Shown here: positions 32,548 through 43,810 of the stretch, in pieces
Numbering within the stretch: position 1 is the first letter of the stretch
How the letters are laid out: each line of letters begins with the position of its first letter
Source of the DNA: Muraenolepis orangiensis
Taxonomy: Eukaryota > Chordata > Actinopteri > Gadiformes > Muraenolepididae
Assembly (NCBI GenBank): GCA_027704905.1
Contig: CM051015.1
Location: forward strand, 18,759,841-18,823,840
Direction of reading: 5' to 3'
Length of the DNA stretch: 64,000 nucleotides
Position numbers and translations under genes: made by a program
The notes under the pieces: generated by a model
The model's database searches: none
Seen by the model: the letters and a program-made list of their open reading frames with translations, nothing else
Told to the model about the DNA's origin: nothing

Positions 32548-32555
32548 TGTATATA
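32290..32555. repeat. 'catacacatacatacacaca' array and (TA)n
   Basis: About 30-bp units of 'catctctcatcatacacata' type ending in a TA run at 32515-32555, in the upp2 3' region. A G homopolymer lies at 32619-32637, directly beside the upp2 stop codon. Confidence 0.88.
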
Positions 32556-32639
32556 CTATATATACAATATATACTTGATTAGAGACAGGGCTGTGAGCCA
32601 CGGGTCTAGGGGGGTCTAGGGGGGGGGGGGGGGGGGGTT

Positions 32640-35155
32640 CTAGACGGGGATCCCGAGGCGTTTCTTGATGAAGTGGGCCACCAGGACCTGCGGCCTCTGC
32701 TGGTACTCCAGCAGCACGTCGTGGGGCGTGGTGATCTGGTCGCCCTTGAAGCGGTCCAACAGCGTCACGCAGACCACTGCCGCTGAAGAGGAAGGAGGAG
32801 GGACAACAACACAGGCGTAAGTTAGAGAGCCATTCTCCCTCTGAGGCCTGACCTCTGAGGGCCTTTGGGGCCCTGAGACGTGACCTCACCTTTGATGCCG
32901 CACACACGGCACATGGCGGCGAAGACCGTGGACTCCATCTCGATGTTGCGGACCCCTGCCTCGTAGGCCTTCTGCAGGTACTCCAGTTTCTCCTCGTGGG
33001 AGAAGGTGCAGAGAGCTCCGTCCAGGCGCCCTTGGCCTGGTGAGGGAGGGCATAAAAACATCATTGAACTGAAGGTCTGAGGGTGTAGTGTGACGCAGCA
33101 CGTGGGTCTGGATGGCCAGGCCACCGGACTCACCTTCGTAGAAGTCGTGGGTGCACATGGTGTTCCCGATGACGGCGGGGAGGTTGCGGAGCTCCGAGGA
33201 GCACTGCAGGAGCTCCTGGCACACGCCCTCGTCCAGCTCTGTGCTCCGGGTGATCACCTTGCCGAGCACCACCTGCTCAAACTGGGGCCGGAAGGAGTAG
33301 TCCACGGCCTTCTCCGTCACCACCACCGTACCCGGAGCCAGACCTGGAGGAAAACCCAGCGGCTGCGTGTCAAAACCACGGGGGGGGGCTGTTTTCTTCA
33401 GAGTTTCTAGTGCCTCCTTAATTCTAAGTTTCAATGTTTTTTTAAGGTTCTAGGTAGAAGAGATTGGCGAACCCTGAACCTACCGACTCCCCCGGAGGTC
33501 CCGAGGCGGAAGAGGACCACGTCCCGACACTTGGCGTGGTGCAGCAGCTTGATCAGCTCGTGCAGCATGATGGAGATGGACGGGACGCCCATGCCATGCT
33601 GCACAAAACACACACACAGAATGTTCTTGAAAAAAATGTTTTTATCTGATGTGTATGAACAACGATATCAAGGTGAGTGAAGGACTTACGCTGATGGAGA
33701 GCACGGTTCCCGCTTTGTACATGCAGTAGCGGTCCGTCCCCTCGCAGATGTCCCGGAGGTCCTCGGAGCTGCCGGGGAGATTCATCTCCCCGTGGATGAA
33801 CTGGGCGAACGCCTTCATGCGGTTGGTGCTTCCCCCAACGCACACAAACTGTACGAGAAGAAGGACAATACATGACCATCTCTCTCCTGTGTGTTCTGGA
33901 GGCTTTCTTCTTCTGTCCTTCTTTCCCAAGAATGTGCTCCTTGTATGACCTCCGCAATCGAAGATGGGAGGGAGTTATAATGTTTTGGCCCCTGTTTGTC
34001 TGTCAATTTTTCTGTTCTGTCTGTCTGTCCGTTTGTCTGTTAGCAAGATAACTCAAAAAGTTATCTACGGAATTGGACAAAACTAACTGGTGGTTAGATG
34101 ACTTAATGCGTTAGTTATGCGCTCTACCGAGGGCCCTTTCCAAGAGTAGCTTTCAAAAGGTCATGCACGTTCTTGTGAGCCGTCCTCACTCACCTTGACG
34201 TCTCCAAACATCTCAGGCAGGTTGTGGGTCTTGGTGCCCAGGCTGAAGTGATACAGGATGTCCTCCTCCATGGTTTCCAGGTAAGGGTTCTTCACATGGA
34301 CTGTGTGTCTGTGGAACAACACGCAATGTCTCAGTTTTACAGGGCAGGAACTATGTATAATAGTATATACTGTAAATATACTCATTCCATATATTATGGA
34401 ATGGGGAACGGGGAGAAAGCATTCCTATGTACTTGTTACAAATGGCCAATAAATATGTTGTATCTTAAATATAATAGAATAAATAATAATAGAATAAATA
34501 TACTCATTCCAAATATATTAAATATAATAGTACAAAAATAAACTCACTCCATTTATCAAATATAATAGTTTCTAACTATACTCACTCCATATATATTCAA
34601 TATAATAATATAGAAATATACTCATTCCATATACGTATATGAAATATAATAGTATTGAAATATACTCACTCCATATACATTAAATATAGGAGTATATAAA
34701 CATATACTCACACCATGTATATTAAATATAATAACATATAAATATCCTCACTCCATATATTTTAAATATAATAGTATATAAATACTCACACCATAGATAT
34801 TAAATATAATAGTATATAACTACACTCACTTATATTTAATATAAAAGTATATAAATTGACTCACACCATATATATTAAATATAAGTGTACATAAATATAC
34901 TCACTCCATATATATTAAATATAATAGCACATACATTTTCTCACTCCAAGTATTAAATATAAATAAGTAGTATTTAATACACTCATGCCATAGATATTTA
35001 AAATAATAACATAAATATCCTCACTCAATATATTAAATATAATAGTTTAAAAATATACTCATTCAACATATATTAAATATAATAGTATATAAATATACTC
35101 ACTCAATATATTCCTTGTGGTCACTCCCCATACAGTTCAACAGAATTGGGGCCAT
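32640..35155 (-). CDS. upp2: Uridine phosphorylase 2
   Basis: Cleaves uridine with phosphate to uracil and ribose-1-phosphate (cytosolic pyrimidine salvage). Seven coding exons on the minus strand in reading order: 35103-35155 (ATG), 34194-34308, 33690-33848, 33484-33598, 33134-33343, 32890-33036 and 32640-32782 (stop). Phases are consistent and the total is 313 residues (human UPP2 317). NP-I phosphorylase motifs in order: VCVGGS, ICEGTDRYCMYK, SHGMGVPSISIMLHELIK, RLGTSGGVG, NTMCTHDFYEGQGRLDGALC, the substrate-binding VRNIEMES and VVCVTLLDR. VHVKNPYL and GTKTHNLP, and both cysteines of ICEGTDRYC that form the redox switch described for human UPP2, point to UPP2 rather than UPP1. Exon 1 is short but has a strong donor (ga|gtgagt) and exactly the required phase. 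It is tail to tail with ccdc148. The first intron is an AT-rich minisatellite of the exon-1 donor. Confidence 0.93.
34016..34150 (+). repeat. Dispersed repeat ('gttagcaagataactcaaaaag')
   Basis: Second + strand copy of the repeat at 11215, in a upp2 intron, preceded by TCTG repeats and ending in 'gcgctctaccgagggccctt'. Confidence 0.7.
34375..35102 (-). repeat. About 40-bp AT-rich minisatellite made of the upp2 donor
   Basis: On the + strand the units read 'atactcactccatatatatt' then 'aaatataatagtatataaat', about 17 degenerate copies. On the gene strand each unit contains the last bases of exon 1 plus its donor, 'aatatattgagtgagtatat', so the array begins precisely at the exon-1/intron-1 border (35103) and repeats it through the intron. 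Confidence 0.9.
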
Positions 35156-35159
35156 GTTG

Positions 35160-35630
35160 TTCAGAAAGTATAAAGCTCTTCCAAAGTCAGGATGTGGTAT
35201 CAGAATGCCGGCTGCTGGTTTATGAAGAACCACCTCAGGACCCAGGGCTGATATAGCGGCGACCCCGGACCTGGCGGTGACCTCTGACCTCGTTGTCTGA
35301 AGGACGATTGGCTGCCGGCGGAGGCGTGTACGCGTGTGTGCTCGGTGACCAAAACATTATGGAAAACTTTCAAACAAACATTGGATTGCCAAAGTCAGGC
35401 CCACCCTGGTCCACGGTGAGCGTACACGCAGGATTATCGTGTTGCATCATATACGTGTTGTGTTGATCATATAAATGATGACTCAAAATGACTAAATCAA
35501 CATGACAAACAATTCTTGAGGTTTCTGGAGGTTATGTTGTGACTACACGGAAACTTTGACTGGGAAACTCATTTGTTACGCCATCCAGCATTAAAGTTCA
35601 ACAAACACACTTACAAAACACAGCTTACAA
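35160..35630. promoter_or_regulatory. Probable upp2 upstream region
   Basis: Lies just 5' of the upp2 start codon on the minus strand. It includes an inverted CCAAT (attgg, about 35310) and moderately CpG-rich sequence at 35250-35345. No TATA box stands out. The promoter role is inferred from position. Confidence 0.35.
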
Positions 35631-35635
35631 AACAC

Positions 35636-35641
35636 TTTATT
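35636..35641 (-). terminator. Candidate polyadenylation signal of the C7orf57-like gene
   Basis: AATAAA on the minus strand followed by 'gtgttttgtaagc', a GT-rich downstream element. A second AATAAA is at 36043-36048. Use of the distal one would put the minisatellite at 36140-36970 in the 3' untranslated region. Confidence 0.4.
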
Positions 35642-36139
35642 GAAATTTCTCCCAAAAAAGAGCCTCGAGAACAATTCTAGACGTACGAAAACAAAACAGA
35701 AATATTACACACAATACTGCTCATCATATAAGGCATAACTTGCTGTTCATAAACGTATATGTGTTTGTATATATATATATATCTGTATTTATATATAAAG
35801 CATTAATAATGGGCGTGGCAGGCAGCAGAGGGGCCATCTCAACTCAAGGAGACCCATAAAGCACGTGTTATGTATTATTATATTAATGCTCTCTGGTAAC
35901 ATCAGCAGACAGGTTCACCAAGTGACGGCTTTTCAGGCTTCAGAGGGGAGAGGTGAACCGAGGGCAGAGGGGATCTCCTGGTGTCCTCTGCTGTTTTCGT
36001 GAGTGTGTGTGTGTGTATGTGTGTCCTCAGGCGGTCCATCTGTTTATTTTGAACACACAAAAACATTGGAGTCAGCCCATGACTAACAAATCAATATTTG
36101 GATGTTTTGAGACATTACGATATCTGAAGCAGCGTCACG

Positions 36140-36970
36140 TTTACGGACCAGTGAGTGGTGATGAGCGGTGATGATGAGTGGTGATGAGTGGTGATGAGTG
36201 GTGGTGATGAGTGGTGGTGATGGGTGGTGATGAGTGGTGATGAGCGGTGGTGAGTGGTGGTGATGGGTGGTGGTGAGCGGTGGTGAGTAGTGGTGAGCGG
36301 TGGTGATGAGTAGTGGTGAGCGGTGGTGATGGGTGGTGATGAGTAGTGGTGAGTGGTGGTGATGGGTGGTGGTGAGCGGTGGTGAGTGGTGGTGATGGGT
36401 GGTGGTGAGCGGTGGTGAGTGGTGGTGATGGGTGGTGATGAGTAGTGGTGAGCGGTGGTGATGAGTAGTGGTGAGCGGTGGTCAGTGGTGGTGATGGGTG
36501 GTGATGATGAGCGGTGGTGAGCGGTGGTGAGTGGTGGTGATGGGTGGTGATGAGTAGTGGTGAGCGGTGGTGATGAGTAGTGGTGAGTGGTGGTGAGTGG
36601 TGGTGATGATGGGTGGTGGTGAGCGGTGGTGAGCGGTGGTGAGTGGTGGTGATGGATGGTGATGAGTAGTGGTGAGCGGTGGTGAGCGGTGGTGAGCGGT
36701 GGTGATGAGTAGTGGTGAGCGGTGGTGAGTGGTGGTGATGAGTAGTGGTGAGCGGTGGTGATGAGTAGTGGTGAGCGGTGGTGATGAGCGGTGGTGATGG
36801 GTGATGATGGCCGGTGATTAGCGGGGATAAACAGTGATGAGCGGTGATGAGTGGTGATGAGCGGTGATGAGCGGTGATGAGCGGTGGTGATGAGCGGTGG
36901 TGATGAGCGGTGATGACCAGTGATGAGTGGTGATGAGAAGCGGTGATGAGTGGTGGTGATGATGAGCAGT
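36140..36970. repeat. G-rich 'ggtggtgatgagtagtggtg' minisatellite
   Basis: About 830 bp of GGTGRTGAG-type 9-24 bp units, strongly G/T-biased on the + strand. Minus-strand open frames of His/Ser/Pro repeats through it are artefacts. Confidence 0.92.
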
Positions 36971-37013
36971 GAAGGACAACAGGATGAGAGCATCATCTGC
37001 AGAACCTACTTGA

Positions 37014-38350
37014 TCATTTACCCCCGGGCGCCACTGTCTCTTGCTCCACGTAACCGAAGCTCAGCAGTTTGGACATGCTGACCGGGGCCGGCTTCTTATC
37101 CAGGGACCTGGAAAAGAGAGACCACAACATACTCTTCATCCAGGACCTGGATGAGAGAGACCAGAACCTACTCTTCATCCAGAACCTGGTAATGGTAATG
37201 GATGCTTTAATATAGCGCTTTTATCCAAAGTGCTTTACAAGTGATGCCTCACATTCACCCATTCATACACACACACACACACACACATTCAACCACAGAC
37301 GGCGGAGTCAGCCATGCAAGGAAACAGCCAGCACGTCAGGAGCAGTTAGGGTGTCTTGCTCAAGGACACGTCGGCAGTTTTTGCTAGGGGGAGCCGGGGG
37401 ATCGAACCAGCAACCTTCCGGTTGTGAGGCCCGACCGCTCTACCTCCTGAGCTGTACTGATCGTTCCCCAGTCACACGGGTCAGAGTGGTCAGAATTTAG
37501 ACATTTTACCGGGCTGTTCAGCTGACGGGTGATCCAACGCGGTTCTTCCTCATTTCCCCCTCATACTCTTTCTCATGCACACGATGATGGGGTATGGATT
37601 CACAAAATCTAAAGCAGACCAAATCCAAGTGTATGATAGTATGACACTTTCTCATGGCGTCGCTTGTGGACTTAAAAACTATTTTTGACCAGAAAGTAAT
37701 AAGATAAGATAAGAAGATAACAGCCTTCACCCTCAGACGACACGAGGAGCAGCGCTGCCACCTGGTGGCCAAACCCACTCACAGTTTCTTGAAAGTGGAG
37801 CTCATGTTCTGGTCCTGGGTTGGGCTGATGGGCTCCTGGTTCTCCTGCTGCGCTCGGGAAGAAAAACCACAAACGTTAACCAGCGGCTCTTCTGCCTGAC
37901 ACACCACCGGTTCTATGCTGTTCTGTTTCTACACTTCTCTGTTATTTTGTAACCTTATTGTTGACGTCCTCCTTGGCCTCTACGGCGGTGTCTCCCTTCT
38001 CCGTCTGCAAGTCGTCTGCGTCCGTCCCGAACGGAGGAGGAGCGGCGTGACGGAGCGTGGAAACGTTCCTCTTCACGTCCTCGGTGCTGTCGTGGGAAGA
38101 TGGAACATGTAATGGTCGCTGGTTCCATCCCCTGGCTCCTCCTCTTCCTAGCCAAGTGTGTGTGGTGGTGTCCCTGAGCAAGACACCCTAACCCTAACTG
38201 CTCCTGACCAGCTGGCGGTCTCCTTGGATGACACCACTGGAGGTGTTTGAATGTTTGTATGAATGGGTGTATGATTGTGTGTATGAATGTGTGTGTGAGA
38301 ATGTGTGTATTAATGTGTGTGTGAATGTGTGTGTGAGAATGTGTGTATTA

Positions 38351-38389
<39 letters not shown>

Positions 38390-39445
38390 CGTGAGGCATA
38401 AATTGTAAAGCGCTTTGGTTAAATAAGCTGTACAAATGCAGTCCATTTACCATCAACAATAGAACTTTGCTATGCCATGATTATTAGTAGTATCAATAAT
38501 AGAATAGTATTATTGTTATACTATTCAGAATTATAATGATTTGGACGGTGATCTGCATTGTCCTCACAATCATGATATGATTCGGTTTTCTACGTACGTA
38601 TGGAAGCCAAATCAGTGAGTTGATGACCATTAACTGTAAATCAATAGTATGGATAAGGGATATATTGTTAATTACAACATCTTCATCATAATAACTTCAA
38701 AGGTAACTGTTAAATTGGTATATAATAGCAAGTACATACTGTATATATATATATGTGTATATATATGTATATGTATATGTATATATATATAGCCTGATAA
38801 TGTTAAAACGGTCAGTGTTAATGACGTTCTGGTGAAGTACCTTAGGTTTCCGTTATTGTCCGCTGGTTCAGAACCGAACCAGTTGGACGGTGTGTATTGA
38901 ACGGGTTCAGAGACCTGTGACTCCTCATGCCACAGAAGACCTGGAGAGCAGAACCATCATGGATGAGGAACACAGAACCATCGTCATACCAGAGACAACA
39001 TGGAGGAGGAACACAAAACCATCGTGATACCAGAGACATCATGGATGAGGAACACAGAACCATCGTCATACCAGAGACATCATGGATGAGGAACACAGAA
39101 CCATCGTGATACCAGAGACATCATGGATGAAGTACACAGAACCATCGTGATACCAGAGACATCATGGATGAGGAACACAGAACCATCGTGATACCAGAGA
39201 CATCATGGATGAGGAACACAGAACCATCGTCATACCAGAGACATCATGGATGAGGAACACAGAACCATCGTCATACCAGAGACATCATGGATGAGGAACA
39301 CAGAACCATCGTGATACCAGAGACATCATGGATGAAGTACACAGAACCATCGTGATACCAGAGACATCATGGATGAAGAACACAGTGAGGAACCATCATG
39401 ATATGAGATACTAGATACACCATATAGTACATATATAGTACTATA

Positions 39446-39494
<49 letters not shown>

Positions 39495-40979
39495 TATATA
39501 TGAATATATATGGGTTTAAATATAAATATGAACATATTACAGAGGATTTAAATATAAATATGAAGATAAAAGGGAGTGTTTAAATATATATAGGAACATA
39601 TAACAGAACAATTAAAATATGTATATGAACATATAACAGAAGGGTTTAAATATATATATGAACATATAACAGAAGGTTTAAATATATATATGAACATATA
39701 ACAGAAGGTTTAAATATATATATGAACATAACAGAAGGGTTTATATATATAGGAACATATAACAGAAGGTTTAAATATATATATATAGGTAAGTTTAACT
39801 ACCCTTCTGTCCTCCTCTCTTGGCCAGTTTGACGTAGTCTGAGTCCGACTCCAGGACCCCCACCCTGCGGCCCCGCCCCCTCTCCTCTGGTGCTCCGTCA
39901 GCCGAGGAGGAGCAGGACAGACCGAGGTTCTGGGAGGAGGACCCCTGGTACCCGGTCTTCAACCCTATGGACATGATAAACGTTCTTGTTCAGCCTAGCT
40001 CTACCCACCACACTGTAGCTCCACCCAGCACACTGTAGCTCTACCCACCACACTGTAGCTCCACCCAGCACACTGTAGCTCTAACCACCACACTGTAGCT
40101 CCACCCACCACAGTATAGCTCCATCCACCACATGTTCAGTATAGCTCAACCCACTACAGTGTATCTCCACCCACCATATGTTCACTATAGCTCAACCCAC
40201 TACAGTGTATCTCCACCCACCATATGTTCACTATAGCTCCGCCCACCACATTGTAGCTCTACCCACTACAATATTGCTCCACCCACCATAATATAGCCCC
40301 ACCCATCACACTGCAGCTTCACCCGCTACATTATAGCCCCAACCACCACATTCTAGCTCCACCCACTACGCTATAGCCTCACCCACCACCCTGTAGCCCC
40401 ACCCACTAGTGTAGCCGCACCCATCACACTGTAGTCCCGCCCATCACGTGACTCAGCAGGGTAACGTTCACTACGTGTGGCGATAACTCACATTTTATAA
40501 CGATTTTTATGACGTATAGCGTGTATTTCGTGAAGTGACGACCGCGGTGAAACGTGTGAAGGCGAATTAGTCTAAATGAGCCTAAATTAAACCACACGAT
40601 CAGCCCCGTTCATTACGGTGTGCCTGGATGACCGGATGTTGCAACGGAAGTAGCCATATGAAAGTGTCCCAGGGCGTAGTACGCTTCTTTATTTTGTCAA
40701 CGCTGCGAATCAGTTGCTAGGTTACGGTTTTAACCAAAACGCCGTAGAGTGTCGCATAGTAAACACTACGGAAGTGACGTCACGCTCGTCGTTAGAATTG
40801 TGACTTGGCGTTCAGCTGGCCGATGCTAACACTGAGGCTAGGCTAGTTAGCCGGTTAACACTGCGTCAGGCCGTCCAATGCTAACACGGAGCTAGCCTAG
40901 CTCGGTGCCAACACAGGGCTAGGCTAGCCGTGTTGCACTTACCCGCTTGGCTGGTATCTTGTTGCTCTTCGATATTCAT
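37014..40979 (-). CDS. C7orf57 homologue (uncharacterised protein)
   Basis: Six coding exons on the minus strand in reading order: 40943-40979 (ATG), 39803-39964, 38841-38940, 37954-38086, 37783-37847 and 37014-37107 (stop). Phases agree and give 196 residues, shorter than human C7orf57 (about 295). Shared landmarks in order: an N-terminal SQAGL, the signature DSDYVKLAKRGG (human DSEYVKLAKQGG), PVQYTPSNWF (human PVAYSLPDWY) and a C-terminal MSKLLSFGY (human FSKLISNGY). The rest is acidic, Ser/Gln-rich and probably disordered. The biochemical role is unknown. An X-box-like motif by the presumed first exon suggests, but does not prove, RFX-driven expression in ciliated cells. The exon ending at 37954 has a weak donor (aag|gttaca) and the acceptor at 37848 is the least certain. 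In human this gene lies beside UPP1, not UPP2. Confidence 0.85.
37200..37460 (-). mobile_element. SINE-like repeat
   Basis: Contains 'cttttatccaaagtgcttta', a short CA run, 'gtcttgctcaaggacac', 'gggggatcgaaccagcaac' and 'ctctacctcctgagct', the usual order of a widespread fish repeat with a tRNA-like box. Intronic in the C7orf57 homologue. Confidence 0.7.
38105..38450 (+). mobile_element. SINE-like repeat, opposite orientation
   Basis: 'ggttccatcccctggctcct', 'gtgtccctgagcaagacacc', 'ctaaccctaactgctcctga' and the tail 'gcataaattgtaaagcgctt'. It is related in reverse to 37200-37460 and directly to 61590-61790. Contains GT-rich tails. Confidence 0.7.
38945..39395. repeat. 41-bp minisatellite
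   Basis: About 11 copies of 'accagagacatcatggatga' plus 'ggaacacagaaccatcgtgat'. It begins directly beside the acceptor of the C7orf57-like exon 38841-38940. Confidence 0.93.
39455..39800. repeat. (TA)n and AT-rich tandem repeat
   Basis: A TA run at 39460-39492, then about 30-bp units of 'atatatgaacatataacaga' type, in a C7orf57-like intron. Confidence 0.88.
39990..40440. repeat. About 20-bp minisatellite
   Basis: Copies of 'cacactgtagctccacccac', increasingly divergent toward the right. It starts about 25 bp upstream (gene strand) of the exon 39803-39964. Confidence 0.9.
40700..40800. promoter_or_regulatory. CRE and X-box-like cluster in intron 1
   Basis: Perfect CRE palindrome gtgacgtcac (40774-40783) and an X-box-like 'gttgctaggttac' near 40712, in CpG-containing sequence just inside intron 1 of the C7orf57 homologue. 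A regulatory role is inferred from the motifs only. Confidence 0.4.
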
Positions 40980-41221
40980 GGTTATTGATGTTTTTCTATA
41001 GGAAACAGAGAGATCCAACACACACAAGACGAGTTATTAAATATTATTATTATTAAATAGGATCTAGTTGGACTCGCACCTCTCTGGCTTTTTAATTTAA
41101 TATTGGAACGTATTAATCCCTTATAAAAGGCAGGCACAATAATCCTAGAATAACCCGACGTGTTTATGACCGTTAATATTCACAATGTGAATGATAATAA
41201 TGGTAGTGCTAACTCACCCGT

Positions 41222-41310
41222 TGGCCGACCAGAACTGAATGGATGGATGGATGGATGAAGGAAGGAGCTGCGCGAGGTTTGGACCTCCTGACGGTTGCTA
41301 TGGTGACCGC
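41222..41310 (-). promoter_or_regulatory. Candidate non-coding exon 1 and X-box of the C7orf57 homologue
   Basis: On the minus strand a donor (gggtgag) at about 41221 closes a possible untranslated exon; the coding exon's upstream acceptor 'ctatag' supports a preceding exon. About 15-70 bp further upstream lies 'ggttgctatggtgacc' (41293-41308), close to the RFX X-box GTTRCC-AT-GGYAAC with two departures. A GGAT repeat is at 41240-41260. Confidence 0.5.
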
Positions 41311-41394
41311 GTGTTGTCATCATAGAACCAGAGAACCCCATAGAACAAGAGGGCATAGACTGAACACACCGACATATCCAATAACATCATATAC

Positions 41395-41870
41395 AGTAAA
41401 ACAATAACATAATAAGATATGGGTTATTTGTCACGTGAATAATGTACAGTGAAATGTTATCGCCAGCTCAAAATGACAAGAATTACAAAAATAACAACAA
41501 AAAACTAAAATATGTTCACAAACGTACATATTTAGATAACTGCAGTATATATATGAATATAACTGTATAAACAGTATAACAGTATGAATATTAAGTGTAA
41601 AGTGTGTATTGTAGTGCAGATAGTCCAGTTGCTGTGGAAGGGTGGTGTTTAAAGTGTAGCGTGGTACAATAACTTAACATAATAACACAATAACATAACA
41701 CATAAACATAATAATACATTAACATAATAACAGAAAAAACATAACATAACACAATAACGCAATAACATAATAACACAACCTAATTACACAATAACATAAC
41801 GCAATAACACAGTAACATAACACAATAAAATAACATAATAACACAATTACATAATATCCCAAAACATTTT
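41395..41870. repeat. Dispersed repeat and 'aataacataacac' simple repeat
   Basis: 'tatttgtcacgtgaataatg' and 'acagtgaaatg' resemble the repeat ends at 12500 and 44480. From 41655 to 41860 there is an irregular AATAACATAACAC repeat. Confidence 0.6.
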
Positions 41871-42479
41871 ATTTGTCTAGAAGGCAGACCATAAACGGAC
41901 CGTCTGTAGGTCCAAAGGTGAGCATGTGTGATTTTGAGGAAAAAGGGATTTTGACCATTTTGTCAAACACGTCCAGGATATAAGGTATTTATTAACGTAT
42001 ATGTCCCATGTCTTCAGTTACTGACCAAACATGAGAGCCATGAGCCCAGCTATGAGCGAGGGACCATGTGCTCTCCCATGGTCTCTGTGTGGATGATGGG
42101 GACTTCTGTAGCTCCAGGGAGATATACAAAGCTGGAACTTACAGCTTTTTGGTTGAATGAGGATGTAATGAAGAGAATACAGGAAGGCAAAATATGTAAT
42201 GTTCATGTTTCAGTGTAGGATATATTTCTGTACCCCAGGGAACTGCGACACACATTTTCCATCTATGACCTGAAGCATTGAAGGTTCCTCCACGTTCTGT
42301 CATCGGTCCCCTGCTAACCAGCTGGTTGAATCTGCCCCAGAGAGGTGCAGAGAATTTCTTCATTACTTTTATAACAATATAGTGGATATCCAACAGCAAC
42401 TTAACACTGAATGAGCTCAGAGAGCTTGATGTTGACTCCTGGCAACCTTCCACATTTTCCCACTTCAGTGACCTCTCTC

Positions 42480-43015
42480 TTCAGTCAACCTTGGGACGCC
42501 CCTCTGCCCTTTACCCTTCTCACTGGCCTCCCACTTTGGTTTTTAAAGGCTGTATTTCAGACGGATATGTTAGCCGTTTGTTAAGTGCTCTCTTTGTCTA
42601 CTGGTATCATCTCCTATTTGAAACATCCAAAGGGTCTATCTCGGGTCCCTTCTTATTCACTGTATACAAGCTACCCCCGGGGCAAGTCATGTATAGGCGT
42701 GACATGACGTCTTGCAGTTGAGTGACTCAAAGATGATAATGACCTCCTCTGGCCGTAGCTCAGCCCTCCTCTAGTCTTATCCAATAAGGTTCCAGAAGAG
42801 GCCCTCAACCCTGTGCTATGTTTGACTCAGAGCTGTCTTCTGATGACCCAAAGTGTCACAGACCTGTTCTGCTCCAACTGAGACAGATAACTAAGACCTC
42901 TGTCATCGGTTCCTCTATCTCTTCCAGACTTGACTCTTGCGACGCTCTTTATTCTGCTCTCAGCAGAAGGAGCATATCCAAAGACTGCAGTTGATACAAA
43001 GCGTTTCTGAAATGC
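42480..43015 (+). mobile_element. Degenerate L2-type LINE reverse transcriptase fragment
   Basis: Disrupted by stops and frameshifts, but ordered pieces match the C-terminal half of fish L2-clade reverse transcriptases: GSISGPFLFTVYKLPPGQVM (the 'GSVLGPLLFSLYMLPLGQI' block) at about 42630-42690, then FDSELS and LLQLRQITK near 42820-42890, then SSRLDSCDALYSALSRRS near 42925-42980 followed in another frame by LQLIQ. The YADD region is lost. A dead 5'-truncated copy. Confidence 0.75.
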
Positions 43016-43024
43016 GTAATAGTA

Positions 43025-43110
43025 GTTAAAGATTCAAGAATCAAGATTCAATATTTGCGATGTGCAAAAAGTACAATGGAATGCTTACTACCCATTCCCT
43101 CCAATTTCAA
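43025..43110 (+). repeat. Dispersed repeat end
   Basis: 'gattcaagaatcaagattca' then 'acaatggaatgcttactacc', related to 44265 and 44480. Confidence 0.6.
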
Positions 43111-43730
43111 CCACACTTCTATGCTATGCTATACTAAACTATGTAATACTACAATAATATACTGTGGAGTTCTCCCTACCACCTTGCTCACTTTACTAAA
43201 TTTAACATATTGTTACAAAGCATGGTGGGATATACCAATACAATTTGTTGTCTATGTCATCGCTTGGGTCACTAAGGAGGTCAAGCTACGGATTATCTCA
43301 CTGGTTCTGGTCAATGGTGGTTGTAACTAGGTTCACCTTTACCTCAGCAAGGATTCAGTGTGCAGGCAACTGCTGAGATGTACCCAGGATCTGTTCCCAT
43401 CTACCCACCAGGCGGCAGTTGAGGTGGCGACTAGGATCTTGTATGGTGCCTTTACTTTTGGCTGGCCCCACGCTGGTTTGAAGATGCAGACGTACACCCA
43501 GTTTTCAACCTGTGGTATCGGTCCCCTGGATGATGGCTCGTCTGGGGTTGGATTGGCTGCTCGCACCTGTTTGTACAAACACTGATGTGTTTACAGATGT
43601 AAGGCCCTTCATACATGCAGCTAGCTCATCTTGTAGTTGCTCTCGGGCTGGTCCCTGAATCTGGAGTTTTACATAAGGGAAAAGCATGTTAGTTTAGTCT
43701 CTTGACCTGATTCAGCTCATTTGGATTTGA
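43110..43730. other. Possible mobile-element relic, unassigned
   Basis: Medium open frames on both strands (for example 43505-43687, minus) with no family I recognise. No splice context ties it to the flanking genes. Confidence 0.3.
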
Positions 43731-43734
43731 TTGC

Positions 43735-43810
43735 TACATTACATTACATTACAATCATTTAGCAGATGCTTTTATCCAAAGCGACTTACAATAGTGTGTT
43801 TCAACAAAGG
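43735..43810 (-). mobile_element. Fish SINE tail
   Basis: 'attacattacattacaatca' followed by 'gcttttatccaaagcgactt'. On the minus strand this is the usual 'gtaagtcgctttggataaaa' SINE 3' part. The same core occurs at 13200 and 48140. Confidence 0.7.

Noticed and set aside
32640..34308. Assignment to UPP1 because C7orf57 is adjacent
   Set aside because: VHVKNPYL, GTKTHNLP and the second redox cysteine (TDRYC) match UPP2.
36115..36996. 293-codon His/Ser/Pro frame on the minus strand
   Set aside because: Composition artefact of the GGTGATGAG array.
38185..38200. Telomere-like ctaaccctaac
   Set aside because: A single short occurrence within the usual SINE-like repeat text, also at 61670.
42018..42453. 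Possible gene upstream of the LINE fragment
   Set aside because: 104-codon minus frame has no recognised family; it adjoins the L2 relic and is likely repeat-derived.
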